Translations under genes and position numbers: made by a program
Part shown: positions 8,738-17,388 of the stretch, in pieces
How positions within the stretch are numbered: position 1 is the stretch's first letter
Layout: each line of letters starts with the position of its first letter
Notes under the pieces: model-generated
What the model was told of the DNA's origin: nothing
Seen by the model: the letters and a program-made list of their open reading frames with translations, nothing else
The model's database searches: none
From: JAWKZG01 sp041396125
Lineage (GTDB): Bacteria; Pseudomonadota; Gammaproteobacteria; Competibacterales; Competibacteraceae
Assembly (NCBI GenBank): GCA_041396125.1
Contig: JAWKZG010000012.1
Span: 129,935-193,934, forward strand
Reading direction: 5' to 3'
Length of the DNA: 64,000 bases

Positions 8738-9513
8738 GGACGATCGTTCTCGGCAGAGTCTGTAAACGGTACGTGATCGTGCACTGGCAGTCGCTTCAGC
8801 CACAGTCGCAGAGCTTCCCAGTAAATGCCAAGAGTCACTTTGGCGCTCATCCAGGGAAACTGTATCAGCGCCTGCGCCAATGTCCGCGTTGTGATTGTTC
8901 TGCGCCGCAAAGACAGGGTCGCGTCAAACAGCTTCGCCTGGTTTTGCAACACAGTCATATGAACGGCCAGGGCCCGGCCAGGGACATTGCAGCGCCAGTC
9001 ATAATCCAGCGCCATAGGCATAAATGGTGAAACCGGCAAGATTTTGGTCAGGTGATAATGATGACCTTTATCCGCTTGACTGGACGCCATGACGTAGCAG
9101 TGACGTTCGCCCCAGGGAGTATTGCTAACTTCTGCCACCAGTGCGGTCAGGTAATTATGCTGGTCGAAGCAGTAATAAATACTGATCGGGTTAAAGCAGT
9201 AAGCAAAGTAACGTAAATGGGTCAGTAAACGGATTGAACCTGTTGGACGATGACCGGTTTCGCGCTCCACCAGTGAGCGTACCGATTCATCCAGCGGTAC
9301 AGCGGGATCACCGAAATGGTCGCGTCGATCGAAGCGTGCCAGTGCAGCACGTCGGGTTGACTACAGCCAGCGTTTATGAAACACCTGATCCAGTTCGGCC
9401 AGATCCAATACAGCATAAACAGACGGTAACGGAATTTATGCTGCTTGGGTCGCCAGCGCCGATGCTGGATATGGCCGATATCAAAGCGCGCTGTGCAGAG
9501 GCTGAGCTGGCAT
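8734..9513 (-). pseudogene. DUF1365 protein (COG3496), interrupted by one nonsense codon and two apparent frameshifts
   Basis: Read from ATG at 9513 to the stop at 8734, this spans exactly 260 codons, the usual DUF1365 length, but no single frame is open. The N-terminus (MPAQPLHSAL) shifts frame near 9480. The next stretch (RRWRPKQHKFRYRLFMLY) shifts back near 9408. After LDLAELDQVFHKRWL a TAG at 9363-9361 stands where the family has tryptophan (RWLWSTRR), a one-base change from TGG. The rest, RFDRRDHF then LLTHLRYFAYCFNPISIYYCF, is intact; an open frame of 178 codons starts at GTG 9270. DUF1365 is required with the FAD oxidoreductase and Cfa for modified fatty acids in some bacteria. Whether this is decay or sequence error is unresolved. 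Confidence 0.82.
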
Positions 9514-9519
9514 GCTGTT

Positions 9520-10764
9520 TCAGGCAGCCAGTGCTTGTTGGGTCAGGCTCTGCACGGTCTGCAAAGCGCTGCTTACGCCGTCTTCATGAAACCCGTTGCG
9601 CCAGTAAGCACCGCAATACCAGGTGCGATTGACACCGTTAATTTCAGCATGGCGGCGTTGGGCTGCAAGACTGGACGGGTTGAACACTGGATGCTGGTAA
9701 GTCATGCGGGCCAGAATCCGGGCCGGATCGATGCTCCGGGTAGGGTTCAGAGTAACGCAGAAGGTTTCTGGTGCCTGCAGATTTTGCAAAATATTCATAT
9801 TGTAAGTCACAGCGACCTGATCCTGGGTCTGTGCCGGTACCCGATAATTCCAGGCCGCCCAGGCCAGCTTGCGGCGTGGCAGTTGACGGGTATCCGTATG
9901 CAGTACGACCTCGTTGGCCTGATGGGAATCGCGCCCAGAACCGTGCGCTCGGCTGCCGGGATCAGCCAGCAGGCGCAATGCCTGATCACTGTGCGTAGCG
10001 ATAATAACGGCATCAAAGCGTTCGCTGTCACCGTTGATCAGTTTAATGTCGACATGGTTTGGCCAGCGTTTGATTGTGTCACTGGACAACGTAATCGTAT
10101 GTGCTCGCGAAAACCTGCCGTCAGTGCCTCAACATAGCGCTGCGAACCGCCTTTAATAACGTGCCATTGTGGTCGCTGATTAACGCTGAGCAGGCCATGG
10201 TTCTGGAAAAAGCGGATAAAAAAATGTGCTGGCATACGACCTATCAGCCCGGGCTCAGCTGACCAGATTGCTGCCCCATGGGCAGAAGGTAATGCTCGAT
10301 AAAGGCCTTTCCGTAGCCAGCAGATTAATAATCCAGCAGACTTAAATCGTTATCAGCCGCTGCCAGCAGTGCAGGTGCCGCACGATTGAAACGCAGAATA
10401 TCGCGCAGCATTCGATAAAATCCGGGTCGCAACAGATTGCGCCGTTGAGCGAACAGGCTATTGAGCGTATTGCATTCCAGGCCGCTTTGTTCGCACTGGA
10501 TGCTGAAGCTCATTTGCGTGGCTTGCGAGGTACCTGGAGCTGTTCCAGCAAAGCGATGAAATTGGGATAAGTCCGGTCATTAAAGACGATAAAACCGGTA
10601 TCGACCGCGTACTGCTGGCCATCCAGAGGGATTATGTGCGTGTGAGTATGGCCGCCGATGTAGTTGTTTGCTTCGAACAGCGTGATCGCATGGCGGTGCT
10701 GGCGATGCAGATACCAGGCGGCACTCAAACCGGATATACCGGAACCTATAATGGCGATTTTCAT
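9520..10764 (-). pseudogene. FAD-dependent oxidoreductase (COG2907, amine-oxidase fold), broken into several frames
   Basis: The N-terminus shows the dinucleotide-binding motif IGSGISGLSAAWYL, then EANNYIGGHTH and DTGFIVFNDRTYPN, all in one frame from ATG at 10764. Continuity is lost near 10512, and the family's next block resumes in another frame (SFSIQCEQSGLE, LFAQRRNLLRP). A further piece near 10300 (GYGKAFIEHYLLPMG) shifts into AAIWSAEPG and FFIRFFQNHGLLSVN. Another shift near 10090 leads to RFDAVIIATHSDQALRLLADP, AAWNYRVP, VTYNMNIL and RTWYCGAYWRNGFHEDGV, ending at 9520. Order and strand are right for a gene of about 415 codons with at least four, probably six or more, indels. It is upstream of DUF1365 by 6 bp, the standard order. 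Confidence 0.82.
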
Positions 10765-10802
10765 CGTTCACTTCGCAAAAGCCCGGTGTTCCGGGCAATG
10801 AT

Positions 10803-10853
10803 TATAAAAAAAGCGATGCATGCAAAGTTTGGCAGTGGGCAGGCATGCATCGC
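10803..10853 (-). terminator. Rho-independent terminator (minus strand)
   Basis: A perfect 11-bp inverted repeat (gcgatgcatgc at 10813-10823, gcatgcatcgc at 10843-10853) is followed on the minus strand by a run of seven T. It would end transcripts of the small secreted-protein gene at 10925-11243 before they enter the FAD oxidoreductase gene, whose start is 40 bp further on. Confidence 0.8.
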
Positions 10854-10924
10854 CAACGGGGAGGGTACATCGCTACAAAAATAAGTCAGGCCTGCTGCTT
10901 GGCAGGGCTGTACGGGCATGCCGC

Positions 10925-11243
10925 CTATGACGGCATACACCGCTGCTGATGTGCTGTTGCCGCAGCAATATCGTTAATTGATTGTGTCAACTCATCACCC
11001 GGTGCCAGCAGTGGCATACCCGTAGCCAGTGTGTGCTGCAGCAGTAACTGCTGCAGACGCTGTTGCGCCTGGTGGTGAGCGTAAATAATCTCTTGTACAA
11101 GTATTGTCACGGTTGATGTTATTTATCTCGCTGTTGCCTGACGGCTGCGGCAATCCCGCAGATTCGCCGAATTCCGAGACAGCAAATGAGCTTGCGGGGC
11201 TGAGTAGCAAGGCCAACAGCAGGGCTGGAATAAACTTGTACAT
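10925..11243 (-). pseudogene. Small secreted protein, probably frameshifted
   Basis: ATG at 11243 has a good Shine-Dalgarno (cgagaggatataat-atg) and opens with a signal peptide, MYKFIPALLLALLLSP followed by ASSFA. The mature start is plausible (EFGESAGLPQPSGNSEINNIN), but the frame then becomes Ala/Thr-rich and ends at 10995. From about 11110 a second frame reads like real protein (RLQQLLLQHTLATGMPLLAPG, then DELTQSINDIAAATAHQQ) and stops at 10925, shortly before a strong terminator. The simplest reading is one secreted protein of about 105 residues with a single indel near 11110. I do not recognise the family. Alternatively, these are two overlapping short ORFs, but the second lacks a Shine-Dalgarno. 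Confidence 0.5.
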
Positions 11244-11439
11244 ATTATATCCTCTCGTTGCGAGGTTATGAAAAAGGGTTTATTACGCTTTTAAATATTA
11301 ATTATTGTAAATAATAAAAATAAAAAACATCGGTTAGCTAATTTAAAAATGCTTATAGCTCAAAAATATTATACATATATTGTACAAAGTCAAGTTACAT
11401 ACAGAATCCTGCAAGTGACAGCCCGTTACTTTTGAGTCG

Positions 11440-13008
11440 ATGCCAAACTGCTCAAACTATCGTGTTTTAATCCTGCAAGGACCGCTTATATGTCGTCTAG
11501 CAATTGTTAACAGCCGTGCCCAGGTCGGTGTGGATGTACCGCTGGTCAGAGTCGAAGTGCATCTGTCCAACGGCTTGCCGGGCATGTCTAATGTCGGGCT
11601 GCCTGAAGCTGCAGTTAAAGAAAGCAAAGATCGCGTGCGCGGTGCGTTGCTGAACAGCCGGCTTGAATTTCCCACCCGACGCATTACTGTCAATCTGGCA
11701 CCGGCTGATCTGCCCAAGGAAGGCGGACGTTTTGATCTGCCTATCGCGTTGGGCATTCTGGCAGCATCCGGGCAGCTACCGCCGGATGCTTTGCAGCAGT
11801 ACGAATGTCTGGCTGAATTAGCCCTGGGCGGAGAACTGCGCAAAGTGCATGGCGTAATACCGGCGGCGCTGGCCTGTCGCGAGGCTGGTCGCAAGCTGCT
11901 GGTGGCTCAGGACAACGCGGCTGAAGCCGCCCTGGTCAAGGATCTGGATCTGTACGCCGGTGAGCATCTGCTGCAGATTTGCCGGCATTTGCAAAGCCGT
12001 GATGGTGACGGCGCTTTGCCGTTGGTGCAGCAGTGTCTTCCGCGCGGGCAGTATGCCGATACGCTGGATCTGGCTGATGTGCGCGGCCAGCACCATGCCA
12101 AGCGGGCCCTGGAGATCGCCGCTGCGGGGGCTCATAATTTATTACTGATTGGCCCCCCCGGCACCGGTAAAACCATGCTGGCCAGCCGCCTGCCGACAAT
12201 CATGCCGCCACTCAGCGAAGCCGAAGCCATGGCCAGTGCGGCTGTCGCGTCGGTGAGCCGGCAGGGGATCGATTTAAAACACTGGGGGATACGTGCGTTT
12301 CGTGCGCCGCATCACACCGCCTCAGCGGTTGCCCTGGTCGGCGGTGGTGGTCAGCCACGGCCGGGGGAAATTTCCCTGGCGCATAATGGGGTGCTGTTTC
12401 TGGATGAATTGCCCGAATTTGACCGGCGGGTGCTGGAAGTCCTACGTGAACCGCTGGAGTCGGGCCGTATTACCATTTCCCGTGCTGCCCGGCAGGCTGA
12501 ATTCCCGGCCGAGTTTCAACTGGTGGCGGCGATGAATCCCTGTCCCTGCGGTTATCTGGGCGACAGCGGGCGGACCTGCGCCTGCACGCTGGAACAGGTG
12601 CGTCGTTACCGGGCGCGGGTATCCGGCCCGCTGCTGGATCGGATCGATATCCAGATCGAAGTGCCGCGTATTCCGTATCAGGAGTTGCGCGGTGAATCCC
12701 GCGAAGAGGGCAGCGCTCAGGTACGCGAGCGTGTTAACCAGGCCCGCGAGCGGCAACTACACCGGGCAGACAAAGCCAATGCCGCGCTGAGCAGCCGCGA
12801 AATGGAACGTTATTGTGCTTTGAGCGATAGCGATTACCGCTTACTGGAGCAGTTCATGCAGCACCTGAATTTATCGCCACGAGCGTACCACCGGATTTTA
12901 AAAGTTGCTCGCACCATCGCCGATTTAGCTGCCAGCGAATCCATCCAGACGCCGCACCTGACCGAAGCGATCAGTTACCGGGCACTGGATCGGGGCGGCA
13001 AGCATTAA
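11440..13008 (+). CDS. comM: YifB/ComM family Mg-chelatase-like AAA+ ATPase
   Basis: The protein shows an N-terminal LonC-like domain (AIVNSRAQVGVDVPLVRVEV), then LIGPPGTGKTMLASRLP (Walker A), FRAPHHTASAVALVGGG, NGVLFLDELPEF (Walker B), AAMNPCPCGYLGD, and the C-terminal YHRILKVARTIADL. ComM is a branch-migration helicase helping integration of transforming DNA. The start looks damaged. The family begins MSLAIVNSRA, and an ATG at 11490 with a good Shine-Dalgarno (aagga, 9 nt) sits in the right place but is one base out of frame (atg tcg t cta gca). The frame as it stands can only start at ATG 11440, which adds 17 unrelated residues and has no clear ribosome site. An extra T between 11493 and 11500 would explain it. 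Confidence 0.9.
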   Translation: MPNCSNYRVLILQGPLICRLAIVNSRAQVGVDVPLVRVEVHLSNGLPGMSNVGLPEAAVKESKDRVRGALLNSRLEFPTRRITVNLAPADLPKEGGRFDLPIALGILAASGQLPPDALQQYECLAELALGGELRKVHGVIPAALACREAGRKLLVAQDNAAEAALVKDLDLYAGEHLLQICRHLQSRDGDGALPLVQQCLPRGQYADTLDLADVRGQHHAKRALEIAAAGAHNLLLIGPPGTGKTMLASRLPTIMPPLSEAEAMASAAVASVSRQGIDLKHWGIRAFRAPHHTASAVALVGGGGQPRPGEISLAHNGVLFLDELPEFDRRVLEVLREPLESGRITISRAARQAEFPAEFQLVAAMNPCPCGYLGDSGRTCACTLEQVRRYRARVSGPLLDRIDIQIEVPRIPYQELRGESREEGSAQVRERVNQARERQLHRADKANAALSSREMERYCALSDSDYRLLEQFMQHLNLSPRAYHRILKVARTIADLAASESIQTPHLTEAISYRALDRGGKH

Positions 13009-13018
13009 GATCGTGCGT

Positions 13019-14050
13019 TTAAACCTGGTGACGTGTCAGAAACCCACCTAAAAACGCCTGCAGATTCGCGCCCAGTTCGTCGCACAGATAGCCGCCTTCC
13101 TGCACCAGTAAAGTCGGCAATTGCAAGGCGGCGATTTGCTCGGCAATACGGGCAAAGCCGTCAGTCGTCACCGATAAGCCGCCGAAGGGATCACCTTCGA
13201 AAGCGTCCAGTCCGAGCGCGATGACAATCGCACCGGGAGCGAAAAGACGTACCCGCTGCAGGCCTTGTTCCAGCGCTTCTAAAAAAGTCTTGTCACCGCT
13301 TTGACGTGGCAGTGGCAGGTTCAGGTTGTAACCCAAACCCGGGCCCTGGCCGCGCTCATCAGCATGGCCCCAGAAAAACGGATAGAAATTGACCGGATCA
13401 GCATGCACAGAAACTGTCAGCACATCCGCGCGGGCATAGAATATATCCTGCGTGCCATTACCGTGGTGCAGATCGACATCAATGATGGCAATGCGTGGGT
13501 ATTGACTGCGTAAAATCTGCGCCGCCAGCGCGGAATTATTGAGATAACAGAAACCACCAGCCAGGCTGGCAAAAGCATGATGTCCGGGCGGCCGGCACAG
13601 GCTGTAAACAGCGCCTGCTCCCTGCAGTAGCAGTTGAGCGCCGTGGGCGGCTGTATTAGCGCTCCAGCGGGCAGCCTCCCAGGTTGTGGCAGAGATTGGG
13701 CAGGCGGTATCGCTCTGATGGTAACCCGCCTGTCCTACCGGTGAACTCGGATAACTGCCGTCACGTCGATCCGGGTGCACATTCGGGATGACCTCCTCTG
13801 AGGCCCCGGGCAGGCGCTGCCAGCGCGCATGGATAGTGCTCAGGAACTGCAGATATTCGGGACTGTGCACAGCGGCAATCGGGGCCAGACCGTAATCGTC
13901 CGGCTGCACAGGGCTTAGCCCGGATGCCTGGGCGGCAGCCAGCAGGCAGTCCGCCCGCTCGGGGACTTCGGGGTTCGGCTTAGGCAGACCACTGGACAGA
14001 AAATGGCGTGGATAATGCTGTTTCTGCAGTTCGGAAAATACGACGTTCAT
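13019..14050 (-). CDS. Histone deacetylase / acetylpolyamine amidohydrolase family protein
   Basis: This 343-residue Zn-dependent deacylase has the core motifs RPPGHHAF (catalytic His pair), GGFCYLNNSALAA, IDVDLHHGNGTQDIFY (metal-binding Asp and His), SVHADPVNFYPFFWG, ALGLDAFEGDPFGGL (second Asp), and VQEGGY (Tyr). The FYPFFWGHADE and DPFGGL segments place it nearer to acetylpolyamine amidohydrolases than to AcuC. The expected reaction is hydrolysis of N-acetyl groups from polyamines or related amines in the cytoplasm. It is last in a minus-strand run after the cytochrome c gene (60-bp gap) and converges on comM with a 10-bp gap. Confidence 0.88.
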   Translation of the reverse strand: MNVVFSELQKQHYPRHFLSSGLPKPNPEVPERADCLLAAAQASGLSPVQPDDYGLAPIAAVHSPEYLQFLSTIHARWQRLPGASEEVIPNVHPDRRDGSYPSSPVGQAGYHQSDTACPISATTWEAARWSANTAAHGAQLLLQGAGAVYSLCRPPGHHAFASLAGGFCYLNNSALAAQILRSQYPRIAIIDVDLHHGNGTQDIFYARADVLTVSVHADPVNFYPFFWGHADERGQGPGLGYNLNLPLPRQSGDKTFLEALEQGLQRVRLFAPGAIVIALGLDAFEGDPFGGLSVTTDGFARIAEQIAALQLPTLLVQEGGYLCDELGANLQAFLGGFLTRHQV

Positions 14051-14110
14051 GCGGACGCTGTCCTTGGTTGGCAGGGGTTAGGGTTTAGTGGAAGGCGTTT
14101 ACTGTTCCAT

Positions 14111-14650
14111 TCAGGGCTGGTTGAGCTCGCGCTCTACCCGTTCGAGAAGTGCGACGAAAAAACTGATCTGCTCAGCGTCGAGGTGCCGGTGGTGTTGCAT
14201 AAAGTCGGCCAGCGACTGCTGACTGCCACGGATATACAGCTGTTCGCCTGTGCGAACCAGCGATTTATGCACCAGTTGCACGGCAGATGCGTGACAGCCT
14301 GCACATTGTGTTTTGAACTGCGCTGTGGTGGACGCCTGCGCCAGCAGCATGTCATACACGGCGTTGACTTCGTTGTTTTGCAGGTAGTGTTGCTGCAGAA
14401 AATCATGTAGATCCCGTTCGACCCGGCTGCCGCGCAGCTTGCCGTCGCTGACACTGAGGAACTGGTGGGCGAACTCGCCGGCATGGCCGTGGCAGTCACC
14501 GCAACGGTCTTCCCAGAGTCGATGCAGATCAACGGCCTGCACAGTAAGAGGTAGCAGACAGAGCATCATCACCAGTGCAAACAAGCGCACAGGGTATGCG
14601 GTCAGAGTGATTGTGTCATGGCGTTGCAGGGCGTGCTGTAAATGAGGCAT
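14111..14650 (-). CDS. Diheme cytochrome c-type protein, secreted
   Basis: Two heme-attachment motifs are visible, CGDCH and CAGCH, about 74 residues apart. The protein has about 179 residues, counted from ATG 14650, chosen because aaaggacaaactt-atg gives a good ribosome site and the following sequence is a basic stretch plus a hydrophobic signal helix (LFALVMMLCLLPLTVQA). The expected location is periplasmic. The HAGEFAHQFLSVSDGKL region and overall layout resemble small periplasmic electron carriers, but I recognise no specific partner. The open frame extends 19 codons upstream of the chosen start. Confidence 0.8.
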   Translation of the reverse strand: MPHLQHALQRHDTITLTAYPVRLFALVMMLCLLPLTVQAVDLHRLWEDRCGDCHGHAGEFAHQFLSVSDGKLRGSRVERDLHDFLQQHYLQNNEVNAVYDMLLAQASTTAQFKTQCAGCHASAVQLVHKSLVRTGEQLYIRGSQQSLADFMQHHRHLDAEQISFFVALLERVERELNQP

Positions 14651-14712
14651 AAGTTTGTCCTTTGGGCTTCCCCTCAATGATACACGGGCAGGGCCGTAAT
14701 ACTGCAAACTCT

Positions 14713-14730
14713 GGCCGTCTGGAGACGGCC
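14713..14730 (-). terminator. GC-rich hairpin directly after the GNAT stop codon
   Basis: A perfect 8-base palindromic arm pair (ggccgtct / agacggcc) with a tiny loop lies immediately after the GNAT stop on the minus strand. The T-run that follows is weak (agagttt), so it may be a transcript-stabilising hairpin rather than a terminator. Confidence 0.4.
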
Positions 14731-15306
14731 CTATGAGCAGGAATCGCCGGGTTGTGGTAGCGGGCTACCAGCCTCGGCCAAAGCCGTAAACGCCTCATCG
14801 GAAAGCTGCTGGATGCGTTCCTGTCGCGACCAGATAAATCCCAGCCTATGGTAAAACCGCCGACCGGATTTATTGCTGCTATCGACGGACAGGCGCAGAT
14901 ACGTACAGCCGTGCTGGCGACCGTAGGCAGCAGCACGGCCTAGCAGTCGCTGACCCAGCCCGGAGCGGCGCCATGCCGGTGCGACATAGAGGTCCTGTAC
15001 ATAAATACCCGGCTGTCCGCGCCAGCTGGAAAAAGACGTAAAAAACAGGCATAAACCGACCGGAGTGCCGTCGGTTTCGGCGAGCAAGGCCCGGAAGACG
15101 GGCTGTTCCCCCAGGCCAAACCGGCTGATATCAGCCGTCGTACAGCTGAATTTATCGTGCTGACCGAGGCTTTCCGCCAAAGCCTGCAATAAGTGATGAA
15201 TAGCTTCGGCATCACCGGCTTTGGCCCAGCGGATAACAGGCTTAGTGGCCATTGCGCCGGCCTGGTCTGGGCCGTGCCCGGTGATAATATTCCTGATATG
15301 TTTCAT
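14731..15306 (-). CDS. GNAT family N-acetyltransferase
   Basis: The 191-residue protein has the GNAT acetyl-CoA motif A, YVQDLYVAPAWRRSGLGQRLL, split as V-x-x-x-x-R-x-x-G-x-G. It is followed by AAAYGRQHGCTYLRLSVDSSN and RRFYHRLGFI (motif B with the usual Tyr). The substrate is unknown; the family includes diamine and aminoglycoside acetylases. The start at 15306 gives an ATGA overlap with the MFS gene and so implies coupling. The internal ATG at 15252 is the conventional family-length start and cannot be excluded. Its neighbour two genes on is a deacetylase of the acetylpolyamine type, which makes an amine acetylation theme possible but unproven. Confidence 0.85.
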   Translation of the reverse strand: MKHIRNIITGHGPDQAGAMATKPVIRWAKAGDAEAIHHLLQALAESLGQHDKFSCTTADISRFGLGEQPVFRALLAETDGTPVGLCLFFTSFSSWRGQPGIYVQDLYVAPAWRRSGLGQRLLGRAAAYGRQHGCTYLRLSVDSSNKSGRRFYHRLGFIWSRQERIQQLSDEAFTALAEAGSPLPQPGDSCS

Positions 15307-16652
15307 TGGGATTTTGCCAGCAGTATTGCCTGTTGCGCATGTTGTTGCTCCAGCGTTCGCACCAGCAGGGCCAGAATCAACCCCAGCACACCGGAACACA
15401 GTAACAGCCAGCCGGCATTATTCCAGCCGCCCAGACTGCTTACCAGCAGTGCAACCAAGGGTGGGCCAAACAGTGACCCCATATTCGAGCCTTGCACGAT
15501 AATGCCGTTGGTGACCCCGATCTGGGCTGGTGAAGGCGCGTGTACCGGTGCGCCGGACAGAATAGCCGCCGGGATGATGCCGCCGATAACAGAAAACAGC
15601 ATGGCCAGAACGATTTTGATACCGGCCGCCAGATCGGAGCTGAAAATTACCGCGCCGATGCCGCCCAAAATAATACTGACCAGAGCGATCAGCAGCCAGC
15701 GCGGCAAACCGTGTCGCAGTAACCAGCCGCCGCTCAGATTGCCGGGAACATTACAGATAACGGCCAGAGCGGCGGCCAAAGCCGCTGTCGTTGGCGGTAG
15801 TTGCAGTTGCTCGTTCAGAAAGGTTGGCAGCCAGGACATCAGAGCGAACCATTGCAAAGCATAGGCGGCAAAACAAAGGGCCAGTAGCCAGGGGCCAGGG
15901 CTGAGAATAGCCAGACCGACATCACGCAGACTGCGTTTGTGCACGGGCGGTGCGCCCAGTCCGCGGGTGCAGCCAGCGGCCAGTCCCGCGAAACCGAGGA
16001 TGAGTGCCGCACTGAGCAGCCACAGTCCGCGCCAGCCCAGATCGGCTAGCAAAAACGGTGCGATGAACATCATCAGCGCCATCCCTGTTGGCATATAGGT
16101 GCTCCAGGCGGAGATGGCCAGGTCACGATCGCGCGGCTGGGTTACAGCCGCAATCAGTGAGGGCGCAGTGATAATCACGGCGACATAGCCAAAGCCTTCA
16201 CAAAAGCGGGTGAGTAATAACAGCATCCCGGTGCTGGCTGTCGCACCGGCCAGATTGGCTAAGGCCATGATGAGCAGTCCGCCGAGCAGCAGGCGGCGCT
16301 GGCCAATATGATCGGCCATTACCCCGGTCAAGGCACCTAACAGCACAGTAACCATATTCAGACTGGAGATCACCCAGCCGGCAGTGACCAGATCGAGGTT
16401 GAGTTCGCTGCGAATAAGGGCAATGGTTGGTGGTACCTTGCCGATCTGCATGGAGGCGATAATACCTGCGCCAACAGCCAGCAAAACAATACCCCAGCGG
16501 GTTGATAGAGTGTTCACAGCGCTTTCCTGAGTTAATCTGACCGGATCGATAAGGTTCGGCATGATAACGGGGTCTGGAAACGGTTTCAAAATACCGCCAG
16601 TGTGTTGTTGTGGTGCAGCGCAAGATGGTAATTTTTGTTTGCAATCCTGCAA
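15303..16652 (-). CDS. Major facilitator superfamily transporter, CynX/NimT-like
   Basis: This MFS protein of about 12 transmembrane segments has the loop 2-3 motif GVMADHIGQRRLLLGG and an equivalent after helix 8 (LSGGWLLRHGLPRWLL). Helices such as ILGLILALLV and AVGAGIIASMQIGKV are clear. The weakly conserved substrate loops look like the cyanate/nitroimidazole transporter branch, but substrate cannot be inferred. The 449-codon frame has an unlikely polar N-terminus; starts at 16562 (MPNLIDPVRL) or later are more plausible, and none has a strong ribosome site. It overlaps the GNAT gene by four bases. Confidence 0.85.
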   Translation of the reverse strand: MQDCKQKLPSCAAPQQHTGGILKPFPDPVIMPNLIDPVRLTQESAVNTLSTRWGIVLLAVGAGIIASMQIGKVPPTIALIRSELNLDLVTAGWVISSLNMVTVLLGALTGVMADHIGQRRLLLGGLLIMALANLAGATASTGMLLLLTRFCEGFGYVAVIITAPSLIAAVTQPRDRDLAISAWSTYMPTGMALMMFIAPFLLADLGWRGLWLLSAALILGFAGLAAGCTRGLGAPPVHKRSLRDVGLAILSPGPWLLALCFAAYALQWFALMSWLPTFLNEQLQLPPTTAALAAALAVICNVPGNLSGGWLLRHGLPRWLLIALVSIILGGIGAVIFSSDLAAGIKIVLAMLFSVIGGIIPAAILSGAPVHAPSPAQIGVTNGIIVQGSNMGSLFGPPLVALLVSSLGGWNNAGWLLLCSGVLGLILALLVRTLEQQHAQQAILLAKSQ

Positions 16653-16798
16653 CAGGTCAGGAATCCAGGGCTTTTTGCCCAGGAGGCTATCTGTCAGGTG
16701 CCGTAATATCCGTATCTATCCGCATTATGCACTATTATAATGCGCGCTAAACTGGGTTCTATCAAAGCCGATATTACTCTCCAAACAAGGCTCGCATA

Positions 16799-17368
16799 TT
16801 GGAACATTTACTCGAAAATTATGGTTATCTCGCAGTACTGATCGGCACCTTTTTCGAAGGTGAGGCGATTTTGGTAGTGGGAGGTTATCTGGCTCATCTG
16901 GGATACCTGGAATTGCCGCTGGTTATGATGTGCGCCTTCGGCGGCACGTATGCCGGCGATCAGGCCTGTTATTACCTCGGTAAATATAAAGGGCTGGGCT
17001 GGCTGGCGCGGCGTCCGAACTTGCAGCGTAAAACAGAACGACTGTTCACGCTGATGCATAAATACCGCGTGTTACTGATCCTGGGCTTTCGTTATCTGTA
17101 CGGCCTGCGCAGTCTGGCACCTTTTGTATTCGCACTATGCGGTGTCAAACCGCTGCAATTTCTGCTCTTGAATGGTATCGGCGCGCTGATCTGGGCGGTT
17201 AGTGTGGGGGCTTTGGGTTATCTGCTGGGTAATGCTGTCGAGCCGGTGCTGCAAATGTTCGATAATCTTGAAGCCGGTATGCTGGTTATCATCGCTATAC
17301 TGCTGAGTGCAACAGCGATGTACCTGCTGTATCGGCGCCGGTTGCAGCGGCGCTCAACGGCAGAATAA
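16799..17368 (+). CDS. DedA/SNARE-associated family membrane protein
   Basis: The 189-residue inner-membrane protein has the DedA signatures: LIGTFFEGEAILVVGGYLAHLG near the N-terminus and the re-entrant FRYLYGLRSLAPFVFALCGV motif (E, then R...G...P), plus a final helix and a basic C-terminus. DedA proteins are proton-coupled lipid-carrier transporters or flippases needed for envelope integrity. The start is TTG at 16799, preceded by aagg 9 bases upstream; no ATG is available without losing the conserved first helix. A TATAAT hexamer at about 16735 may be its -10 element, but no -35 match accompanies it. Confidence 0.88.
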   Translation: MEHLLENYGYLAVLIGTFFEGEAILVVGGYLAHLGYLELPLVMMCAFGGTYAGDQACYYLGKYKGLGWLARRPNLQRKTERLFTLMHKYRVLLILGFRYLYGLRSLAPFVFALCGVKPLQFLLLNGIGALIWAVSVGALGYLLGNAVEPVLQMFDNLEAGMLVIIAILLSATAMYLLYRRRLQRRSTAE

Positions 17369-17388
17369 ATCCTCTGCAAATACAACTC

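Noticed and set aside
16735..16740. TATAAT as promoter of the dedA gene
   Set aside because: A good -10 hexamer, but no -35 element at normal spacing; not listed as a feature.
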